From positions 23,684,627-23,748,626 of the forward strand of contig OU862922.1 of assembly GCA_917880885.1 (NCBI GenBank): DNA of 64,000 nt, given 5' to 3'. The notes beneath the pieces are model-generated. The model worked only from the letters and a program-made list of their open reading frames with translations, made no database searches and was not told the origin of the DNA. The position numbers and the translations under genes are program-made. The DNA is from Limnephilus marmoratus (Eukaryota > Arthropoda > Insecta > Trichoptera > Limnephilidae). The number at the start of each line of letters is the position of its first letter. Position 1 is the first letter of the stretch. Shown here piece after piece: positions 54,495 through 62,619 of this stretch.

Positions 54495-55222
54495 CGAATC
54501 TAGGTATATATTAAAGCAATTTTTTAATGAAATGAAAGAGTTATTGAGTTATTAGTTAAATATTCTGGTACAGAGAATAAACCAATCTTTCTCATGCGAA
54601 CCGCTCTGTACTGAATTCTCAGCCGCTGTGTAATAATGGGCCAATACTGTGATGTAGAAATATCTGGATTTAACGGGGAATTTGTAAGAATACATTTGTG
54701 AGCATGGGAAAATTAGTTAAAACCAAACCATGAAAAGAAGCAATATACCTGGTGGTTTATTTGATATTAATTAGTGTATATTAGTCAACTGTCGCGGCAG
54801 TACGTGGGGAGATTTGTCGCTGACGCGTAGAAAGACAGCTGATTGATGGTGAAAAACACTGAACTATTTTCTAAGCGTGCCAGGTTGATTAATGTAAAAA
54901 CTGCGCAACACGTGAATATATTTATCTTGTAATGAAACGTTTACAGCGGCAGAACGAAAAATTGTAATTGCGGCATTACAAGGGGCCCCCTGTTCGCTGC
55001 GTTTATAAATGTTCAGAGCATGGAACTATGTAATATCCATACTATTAGGTTCAGAGAGAGCTTTGGCGGTGGCAGAGCCATCTATTGGCAAAAAAACATT
55101 AGTTTCGGGATGTAAGAGAATTTGGCACGTGGTATAACGCAGTAACACATGTGTAAACAAAATGATGACTGCGAAAGTCTTTTATTTTAATGTGAAATGT
55201 GACGGCCTGGAACTAGTAGAAT
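54495..55222. other. No gene recognised
   Basis: Mixed sequence. Nothing supported. Confidence 0.4.
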
Positions 55223-55225
55223 TTC

Positions 55226-55425
55226 GACCGGTCAATGGTCGAGTTGGCATCGCGTTTGGGTCCCACCCAGGCATCGTGTGTTCAATTCCTCGGCTGGCTA
55301 AGTCCCCCATCACGACACAACCAACTTTTTCCGCTTATTGTGGTGGTAATAGGAGATTTTCAAATATTGTCAGGGTATTCATAACACTGGAATGTTCATC
55401 ATTCTTAAAAAATAAAAAAATAAAA
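55226..55425 (+). mobile_element. tRNA-headed SINE (family 3)
   Basis: The head reads GTCAATGGTCGAGTTGGCAT (A-box) and GTGTTCAATTCCTCGGCTGG (B-box). The body contains CCCCCATCACGACACAACC and TTATTGTGGTGGTAATAGGA, with an A-rich tail. The frame at 55162-55464 is not a gene. Confidence 0.75.
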
Positions 55426-55449
55426 CTGGTAGAAGTATTGCATGCTCAT

Positions 55450-55619
55450 CAAGGGCGGATCTAGGATTTTTTTCTGGGGGGGCACAAGGGGCGGACGGGC
55501 AAAAAATGCTTGATAGAGACAGTTTTCTGTACTGTGATGGAATCTCCACAGTACAAAAAAATACTTTCTGGGGGGGGCACGTGCCCCCCGTGCCCCCCCC
55601 CCCCCTAAATCCGCCCTTG
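55450..55619. mobile_element. hAT-type MITE, 170 bp
   Basis: Ends CAAGGGCGGATCTAGG and CCTAAATCCGCCCTTG, flanked by the exact 8-bp duplication ATGCTCAT (55442-55449, 55620-55627). It contains G and C runs close to both ends and an inner inverted repeat CTGTACTGTG...CACAGTAC. It is inserted just after a SINE tail. No transposase. Confidence 0.85.
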
Positions 55620-55629
55620 ATGCTCATGT

Positions 55630-56260
55630 CAGAAATGTTGTGTGAAAATTAAGGTTGAGAAGTAATAATATATCTAGCACGGTCGATCGATAATGTTCGT
55701 GAGCACGACTGCAGAACACTAATGTACAAAAAACAGTTGACGTTAAATAAATTAAGAACACTTAGTTGCTCGTTGGCGATCTGCAGTCATGCTCTGGAAC
55801 GATGAAAAGTTACCGACATTATCGATAAAACCTTTAAAGATGGACCATGCTAGATACCCTGGTGGTTACTCAGCTCCTTCATACATTTAATTTTAATTTT
55901 TACACAAACAATTATTTGACCTTATCAAAACAATTATCGGGAAAACTTTATCCTTCATCTCGGAACAACTTTCGTAACTGCATTCGTGTCTTCGGCGTCT
56001 TCCTTCCTACGTATTTCAAAATTTAAAATTTTACACAACTGATAAACAACCGTTTACCGTACATACCTAAATGGTTGTGTATCATTTAAGTAAAATTTAT
56101 TCATTCATAACAGGTATAAAGTTTTTTTCAATTTGATAAAGAACCGCTACATGGTCGCATTCCCGGTGAGAAAATTTTAAGGATGAACCTATAAATCCAC
56201 ATATCAAAAGCTAAGTACCTTTCCGTGTCAATTCTTGATTTAGTCTGGAGATTTCCATGC
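55630..56260. other. No gene recognised
   Basis: Mixed sequence without supported features. Confidence 0.4.
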
Positions 56261-56261
56261 C

Positions 56262-56360
56262 TTTTTTACATTAACTCCACACAGGATGACAATATTTTCC
56301 CTCAGGGCCTATTTCATCTTTGGTGATGCCGTGTGGAGGGTTTTTCTGAGGACAGACCTT
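56262..56360 (-). other. LINE or SINE shared 3' tail, minus strand
   Basis: Matches the last 100 bases of the LINE at 59090-59695, including AACTCCACACAG, TTTCCCTCAGGGCC and CCGTGTGGAGGGTTTTTCTG. Because LINE and SINE share this tail, the parent cannot be told. Confidence 0.6.
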
Positions 56361-56364
56361 GAAT

Positions 56365-56555
56365 TTTTAAGGACACTGAAAAAAAAATTGTACACGCGTT
56401 GTGCGCGCGTTTGTATGTTTCCGAATACGCACCGGTATAGTGCTGAGTACCTCATACAAGAGGCACCTCAAATGTCCCATACAAACACGTAAAATGTCCC
56501 CCCACCTCACAATATGTATTTGTACCAACTCTTTTTCTTTGTATTACTACAAATA
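56365..56555. other. No gene recognised
   Basis: Short stretch before the tandem array. Small frames only. Confidence 0.4.
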
Positions 56556-56559
56556 TGAA

Positions 56560-56800
56560 AGGGGGACAAATATGAAGGAGGGACAAACATGAGGTGTGAG
56601 ATGGTTTGTTTTGTTGGACTACATTCATGTCATGTACGGGACAAATATGAGGTGAGGTGTGAGGTGGTTGGTGTATTGGACTACATGTCATGTCACGTTG
56701 TCACGTATGGGACAAATATGAGGTGAGGTGTGAGGTGGTTGAAGCATTAAACTACATGTCATGTCACGCGTAGTTTGGGACAAATGTATGTATGTAGGTG
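56560..56800. repeat. Minisatellite, about 3-4 units
   Basis: Units of roughly 80-90 bp with GGGACAAATATGAGGTGAGG, GTGTGAGGTGGTTG and CTACATGTCATGTCACG. Unit length varies and the last units decay toward 56850. Confidence 0.75.
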
Positions 56801-56885
56801 GTGAGGCGTGAAGTGTTTGTATATTCTATGACATTTTTGTATTAGAACCGTGAGGTGGTGATGGGGTAAGCCAATTCATATATTG

Positions 56886-57243
56886 TGAATACCGCAGAAG
56901 CGTCCCAACTGCTCCGAAATTTTTATTTTTTATTTTTTTATTCTAAATTATTGTTAAGTGAATACCGCACAAGAGTACCAACTGCTCCAAAAAAAATTTT
57001 TTTTGAAATATTTTTTTATTGTGAATTATTGTTATGTGAATACACAAAACAATAATTTATGAGCACAAGAGTCCCAACTGCTCGAAAAAAATTTTTTTTT
57101 GAAAATTTTTTTTATTGTAAATTATTGTTTTGTGAATAAACAAAACAATAATTTATGAGCACAAGAGTCCCAACTGCTCCAAAAAATTTTTTTAACGAAA
57201 ATATTGTTATATGTAAATACCGCAAAAGAGTCCCAACAGCTCC
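56886..57243 (-). repeat. Tandem array of SINE family 2 3' ends
   Basis: GAATACCGCA.AAGAGTCCCAACTGCTC-type sequence (the inverse of the SINE 3' end) recurs five times, at about 56887, 56960, 57062, 57158 and 57214, separated by A/T runs and AATAATTTATGAGCAC-like linkers. Only the SINE's last 30 bases are amplified. Confidence 0.75.
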
Positions 57244-57332
57244 CAAGGGAGGGAGGATGAGGCAGTGTTGAGATGAGGTGGAGGGGGTTGAATAACTCAT
57301 CCTGATATCGTGTCCTACCCAACACTACACCG

Positions 57333-58412
57333 GTAGGGATAAAAGGTTTTTAAAAACATCGATATATCGAATTAAGTCAATATTGATATATCGATCTAGT
57401 ACGCCGATATATCGATATTTCTTATTTTTTTAAAAGCTTATAGAAATCCAATGTAGTTTTAGTTTATTTATTTATTTATTTGTTTGTTTATTTAGTACAA
57501 GATTATACATGTATATACATAATTCATTAATTTTTTTGACTGCCCAACTAGGAGTATTCCCGTTTTAGGACAGTCAAATTATTATGGGACAGTCAAGTTA
57601 TTTCAAACGTTTATCGATTATGTACGTATGTAATTTTTTATACTCATCTATGTGAATAATCACAAAATTTAAATATAAAATGTGTTTTTTTTTCATAAAT
57701 TTATTTAAAAAAAATTAATTCCAGTATTTTGTACCAGCTATCAAATCAAAAATATAAAGGAAATGAATATATTAAAAACAAAAGTAAAAATATGGCTGAG
57801 AGATCAAAGTGATAATAAAATTACAAACATCATGAAGACGATATAAAGACAATCCATAACCAAATACAAATATTTTAAAAAACTACAGGCCACCTCAGAA
57901 CAGGAAATCCTAGTGAGGAGGTCTGTGAAAAAAAATAGAATCTATACTTATACTATACATTATACATACATGTACAAACCTTGCTATTGAAATTAATAAT
58001 AAATAAATATCAAACTTAACAATAGTATTGGTAACTTTGATAGACTGCTTCCTTGTAGCCGGTTTCCGCTTTGAGTTATAGTTGCTCCTGCCATTTAAAA
58101 AAGACATTCAGAAGGGACACTTGTTGCCGCAATTGGTAGATGACTCATTGCCACTTTAAAAAGATTGGGATATGCATCTATTTGTATCTTGCATCTCTTG
58201 CCATGTTTCAAGAATGTTTACTTTTAGAATATTTACAAGAGCAGAAAAATATAATAATAGCATTTTACCCGATTTTGTGGGTATTTTAATTTGGGCGGGT
58301 TTTTCGATATTTCGATGCGATATATTGAGGCTTTCGATATTGATATATCGATATTTTTAGGGGTCGATATATCGATATTTATCGATTTTCCGATATATCG
58401 TTGCATCCCTAG
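57333..58412. mobile_element. Possible TIR element with ATATCGAT subterminal repeats
   Basis: TAGGGATAA at the left faces ATCCCTA at the right. Just inside both ends are many copies of CGATATATCGAT-like words (57358-57425 and 58305-58402). Ends of the TAGGGATG type occur in hAT elements, but no 8-bp duplication is visible. The interior contains a minus-strand LINE 3' end (about 57465-57600) and unassigned AT-rich sequence. Confidence 0.45.
57537..57576 (-). other. LINE-type 3' stem-loop
   Basis: TGACTG pairs with CAGTCA around a loop holding, on the minus strand, GGGAATACTCCTAGT, which resembles the loop of 5458-5494. An ATAAATAAA-type tail on the minus strand lies beside it (57467-57493). 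Confidence 0.6.
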
Positions 58413-58414
58413 CA

Positions 58415-59085
58415 TCGGTGTCGAAGGGATCAATGACGCTACTTTCTCAATAAGAACAGCATACTTACCTGACGGCTGTGCTCTAAAGATTACAATCCAC
58501 TTGGATTGAATGCTTCACAGAAGAATAAAGAAAAAACATCAACGAACCATTCTCATTCTCAAATTTGTATATCATTTATATTTTTAAGAGACATTTATCA
58601 CGTATTTACTTCATCGAGACATTAAATTATCATGCACCTGATATTCTTGAAGTTTAAACACTTGTGAAATATTATAACGACGGTCGTACGAAGGTTACGA
58701 ACGCATCTGAAGTTCTGAAGTACTGCCGGCCGTTAATATCGCCGTCCATCCTTTGATAACCCATTAATAAATTATTGTAAAGTACCTAGACAGTGCAGAT
58801 TTGAACGGCTGGCGCTTTTGGACACGTTCCAGAGACATCCAGTAATAATAATGTGTACTCGCCGAACGGGAGCCAATAAATTCATGTAAATACACGCCAT
58901 TGCGCATTGGTATCGTTACGCACTAAAAGGGTAAACTGTACTGCTGGAAAACGCATACACTCATTAACTACTTTCTTTTCGTCTGGCCCTATGCAAAACA
59001 CTCTACAATACTACTGCTTAGCACGAAAGGCCAGGCTACACGCATTTATACCGTGCATAATATATCTTAACCAATAGGAGTTAGC
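58415..59085. other. No gene recognised
   Basis: Mixed sequence. 59000-59085 may be further decayed LINE coding, but I cannot confirm a frame. Confidence 0.35.
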
Positions 59086-59089
59086 CTCA

Positions 59090-59695
59090 CAGAAACTGGG
59101 CGTACTGTACAGGGCCCGCAGATACTTTAATAGTACACAACTGCTAACCCTGTACAAATCACAAGTGCGCCCCACGGTTGAATTTGGCAGCCACCTCTGG
59201 TCTGGAGCTCCAAAATACCTGAAAATACCCTCGACTCTGTGCAGAAACGGGCGGTCCGCTTGATAGATTCTCCCATCTTAACAGACGGATTGCAATCTTT
59301 AGAGCACAGGCGTCGGGTGGGAATGCTATCCTTGTTCTACCGGTATTACAATGGAAGATGCTCTGAGGAACTAGCATCATTGATCCCTTCGGCACCGGTG
59401 CATAGTCGGGAAACACGCCAAACGCGTGCCCAACATTTGTACACGGTTGACATTTGCCACATGAGAACGGGTCGTTTCTTCGACTCGTTCTTGTGTTCAA
59501 CAGCTCGGCTGTGGAATGATTTGCCGGCTTCTGTGTTTCCTCCTTCCTACAACATGGGTCTCTTTAAGACCAATGTTCATTCCTTCCTCTCATCAAAAAG
59601 ACCCTCCACACAGCATCCCAGATGACATAGGCCCTGAGGGAAATTATTTTCCTCAGGGCCTCCTGGGTGGAGTTAACGTAAAAAAAAAAAAAAAA
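59090..59695 (+). pseudogene. LINE (CR1/Jockey-type) RT C-terminus and 3' UTR
   Basis: The first frame reads QKLGVLYRARRYFNSTQLLT and VRPTVEFGSHLWSGAPKYL; after a frame change at about 59225-59240 the second reads MQKRAVRLID, LEHRRRVGMLSLFYRYYNGR, ARLWNDLPASVFPPSYNMGL and ends HPR with a stop at 59625. This is the thumb and C-terminal domain of a LINE reverse transcriptase. The 3' UTR is only about 65 bases and contains the hairpin at 59630-59660 and an A15 tail. RT motifs A-C are absent. Its last 80 bases are shared with the SINE-like family. Confidence 0.8.
59630..59660 (+). other. LINE 3' UTR stem-loop shared with SINE
   Basis: Perfect 10-bp stem GGCCCTGAGG/CCTCAGGGCC with an 11-base loop, 20 bases before the A tail. 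The same structure is in 11560-11892 and, decayed, in the other SINE-like copies. Confidence 0.75.
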
Positions 59696-59917
59696 GTCTT
59701 GGAAAGTGACATCATAATTAAAGCGGTCAATGAGCGTAGTTCGATGCTTCGCAGATGCTGTCATGCGTCATTTCCGTTTCATTTGAATTCCAAATAACAA
59801 CGGGGCTAAAAGAGTTTCACTTCAATATTCTATACATTCCCCACGCCGATACGGCGATTATATGAAATTCCCTCGATAGAAAAAAATTGCAAAGTATGCT
59901 GCAAAATTAATATAAAC

Positions 59918-60200
59918 ACTTTTTTATTTATTTTTATTCTCAAACGTGCACTTAACAGATTATTATAATGCTTTAAGTACATAAATAATAAGTTTCAGTA
60001 TAATAAAAAATAAGAAAAATGTTATTGATCCGTAACTGTACGTAAATTGGTTTTAAGTAGTGTTTTAACACCTCACTAGGCGAACCTGTGCCGAGGTGTT
60101 CCCATTTTTAGGATTAAGTGCTATTCTGTCAGCAAGAGTCGAAGCACAGTATCCTCATTGATTTTGTTAAGAAGAGCACCGTGGGTCGACCCATGTCGGC
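59918..60200 (-). other. LINE 3' UTR, minus strand, with hairpin
   Basis: The minus-strand order is unassigned 3' UTR, hairpin (60100 to 60067), then an A-rich tail ending AAAATAAATAAAAAA (59938 to 59918). No RT coding part survived. Confidence 0.55.
60067..60100 (-). other. LINE 3' stem-loop with conserved loop
   Basis: Perfect 8-bp stem AACACCTC/GAGGTGTT. On the minus strand the loop reads GGCACAGGTTCGCCTAGT, almost the loop of 5458-5494 (CACAGGTATACCCTAGT), while the stem sequence is different. Confidence 0.7.
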
Positions 60201-60253
60201 AGTATCGTATACATAAATTAAATATTAGTAAGGATCTATACACAGGTTATTTT

Positions 60254-60394
60254 ATTTTCGTTATTTGTTTTTGGGGTGTTATGCCGTGTTGCGCTACCTC
60301 CTTCTTTAGCCAACGTTTCGGACATCGTTGCAGTGTCCATCATCAGGGCAGATCCGGCAGATCCGGTAGATGTCCAAAAACAAATAACGAAAAT
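60254..60394 (-). mobile_element. TIR repeat with hammerhead-like core, copy 2
   Basis: 141-bp unit with 21-bp perfect terminal inverted repeats starting ATTTTCGTTATTTGTTTTTG. The minus strand carries CTGATGA (60346 to 60340), a GGACA/TGTCC stem, and GAAAC (60319 to 60315). A 13-base direct repeat ACAGGTTATTTTA lies at 60242-60254 and again at 60419-60431, which may be a target duplication of a slightly longer insertion (60255-60418). The 107-codon frame 60158-60481 is chance. Confidence 0.6.
60315..60346 (-). ncRNA. Hammerhead-ribozyme-like core
   Basis: Same core and stem as 410-441, with one loop change (GCT to GAT), so the stem is conserved. Cleavage site and helices I and III are not established. 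Confidence 0.45.
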
Positions 60395-60877
60395 GCTTTT
60401 GGTCGTGAAAATCTTAAAACAGGTTATTTTAGGTTATCTAGAATACGTATAAGAAAAAGAAATTTCTTGTTATACAATTAGGTATAATTTTTCAACGAAC
60501 CACCCCCCAATAGTATAAATAATATTGTGGTATTTTTTTCTGTCCCGAAACAATTTGTTATTTGTAATAAAAAATTCACATTGTTTCTTTAAATACTATT
60601 TTAAACAATCCCTTGAGATTTGTATTGTATTGTACGAGTCGTATTTTATTAAAAAATTTCACAATTTTCGCTTAAATATTATCGTTTTCTCTAATATTCC
60701 CTGACTTATCGCTCTCTCTCTCTAACATTCGTATTTACAAATCTCTCCATCTTCTTTTTTTAGCGGATACATCGCGCCTTAAAAGAATTCATAATCATTT
60801 CATGGATGGCGCGAGCATAATTATTTTAGGGATAAATGCTTTTTACAAGTTATGCTTTAAAATATTAAGATCAATTC

Positions 60878-60970
60878 ATTGTTTGCGCCCGTAAACACGC
60901 AAAATGAATATGAATATATACTTTTGTCCGCAAACAAACTAAAATCTTTCAAGAAAGGCTAACAAAAACA
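60878..60970. mobile_element. Fold-back MITE, copy 4 (left half)
   Basis: Starts ATTGTTTGCGCCCGTA and runs to ATCTTTCAAGAAAGGC, matching the left arm of copies 2 and 3. The right half is missing, cut shortly before the SINE at 60994. Confidence 0.7.
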
Positions 60971-60993
60971 AAATTAGATGAAAAATTCCGATT

Positions 60994-61184
60994 CATTTTT
61001 TTTTTAAAGAAAGACAATCATTCCTGGGTTACGAAAAACCTGACAATATTTGAAAACCTCCTAACGCCACCACAGTAAGCGGAAAATGATGATTGTGTCG
61101 TGATGGGGGACTTAGCCAACCGAGGAATCGATCACGCGACGCCCGGGAGGAACCCAAACGCGATGCCAACTCAGCCACTGGTCA
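60994..61184 (-). mobile_element. tRNA-headed SINE (family 3), minus copy
   Basis: Minus-strand head ACCAGTGGCTGAGTTGGCAT (A-box) and GCGTGATCGATTCCTCGGTT (B-box), body CCCCCATCACGACACAATC, and a 3' A run (T run on the plus strand at about 60997-61005). This is the clearest head of the family. Confidence 0.75.
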
Positions 61185-61263
61185 TAAAATGTTAATGTTT
61201 GTCTAGTAGTTCGTGTAGGTACGTGGTACGTGTAGATTTATTAAATGCATTCACAAAAATCAT

Positions 61264-61541
61264 GTTTCATCATCATCATCTGTGGCTCTACAACCCAGGT
61301 CGGGTCTTGGCCTCCAGCAGAGCCTGCCTCCATGACTGTCGGTGTTGTGCTGCGTTGCGCCAGTTTCGGATGCCGATGGTGCTTGCATCCTTCACCACTC
61401 CATCCAGCCATCGAAGCTTTGGTCGTCCAACTCTTCTCCGACCCCCAGGTGCACCATCCATAATTCGCTTTGGAATATCTCCTTCGCTCATTCTCTGGAT
61501 ATGTCCAGCCCACCTGAGTCTTCCAGTTTTCCAGTTCATGT
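61264..61541 (-). pseudogene. RTE-like C-terminus (GAT-tail family), 5'-truncated
   Basis: Open minus-strand frame of 83 codons from KTGRLRWAGHIQRM through RVGRPKLRWLDGVVKDA to LLEAKTRPGL and a stop, then a (GAT)n tail (61264-61275). It is nearly identical to 52930-53190, so both insertions are probably recent. No catalytic domains. Confidence 0.8.
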
Positions 61542-61613
61542 TTAGAGATTAATAATTAGGTCGTTTATTTTTCGTATGTTTTCTAAAGTTAGAATATTTA
61601 TCATATTTATTAA

Positions 61614-61690
61614 CTAGCTGACCCGGACACGCGTTGCTATGGTTAATGAAACACAACGCCGTCTACCTACATGTTTAGATTCTTGTCAAA
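61614..61690 (-). mobile_element. Helitron 3' end, minus strand
   Basis: CTAGCTGACCCGG preceded by A on the plus strand is the inverse of the 36510-36661 Helitron terminus. AGCAACGCG and GGCGTTGTGTTTCATTAACC also match. The hairpin is decayed (ACCAT/GTGTC). No 5' end was found before the window closes. Confidence 0.65.
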
Positions 61691-61694
61691 GCAA

Positions 61695-62218
61695 CAGTTT
61701 TTGGAAGCTATAAAATTATTTATCGATTATTGTTTCTTTACATGGTAGGTATTATTGTTAATATATCAAATTTTAAACTCACTACGTCAAGCCCGTGTTT
61801 AGGTTTAAAAAAATAAAGGGGATTGTTTCGAGCAAAATAATTATTTTTCTAAAATCAAATTTATTGCTATTGAGTAACGTAGTGAACAGATTCAAAATCA
61901 TCAATTTATTTATTGATTTTTCTACTAATACCATTTTACCTTATAACATTCTCGAAGAATAAGCAACACTGGTGTGTATCTCACGCGAAAGAATTTAATG
62001 AAGATTAATTTAGGATGAGAAGATTTCTAATATTATATCAGAGAACGAAAATAACTTAGGAAAACGCACGATTGCCAAGTTCGATCGTGAAAAAATAAAA
62101 TACGTACAGCGCGTGAGGCAACCGCATGAGAAAACGTAAAATAATATTGTCTTCCAATTACGCTTCGCTAAAATAATCACGTCGAATCTTTCACAATCGT
62201 GCATTTTTTAAGCTTAAG
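61695..62218. other. No gene recognised
   Basis: AT-rich; may include more of the minus-strand Helitron. Confidence 0.35.
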
Positions 62219-62220
62219 CG

Positions 62221-62615
62221 TCGATGACACAGGGCGAGTTTACAAGCTACTATCTGGGAAATTCAAATTCATCGTGTTACTTGCTAACTAGCAATCTGCT
62301 AGTTAGCAATTATTGACAATCTACGAAAAAAGTTGAAAGGTCGTCAAGTTTACTCGCTACACGCTTGCTCGTGATTGGTTGATTTATGTTTTTCAAGATG
62401 GCTGCCAATTAACAGATGATTTCGACTGTCAAACATCACAGAATTAGTTCACGCAGGCGTCGTTATTCTTGTTACTGGCGCTAGTAGCGACCTCGGTTTC
62501 CTACGCTACTAAGCGAGTGGACAGTTTTGTGTGTCATCACGACAATCTCACTCGCCGATTTATCCGCTTTTAAACTTAGTAGATAGTAGCTTGTGAACTC
62601 GCCCTGTGTCATCGA
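62221..62615. mobile_element. TIR element, 395 bp
   Basis: Terminal inverted repeats of about 37 bp with one difference, starting TCGATGACACAGGGCGAGTT. An inner perfect hairpin TTGCTAACTAGCA/TGCTAGTTAGCAA lies at about 62280-62309. CAGGGCG inside the end recalls hAT termini, but the matching flanks (TCGATGACA) are inverted and thus part of the TIR. No target duplication is evident. No coding frame. Confidence 0.7.
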
Positions 62616-62619
62616 GGCT

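Larger units (their letters stand above)
59846..60876 (+). repeat. Unclassified repeat, copy split by insertions
   Basis: 59846-59915 and about 60570-60876 match 50790-51110 in order and continue into the MITE at 60878. Between them lie a minus-strand LINE 3' end (59918-60200) and the hammerhead-type repeat (60254-60394), which must have entered later. Confidence 0.55.
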
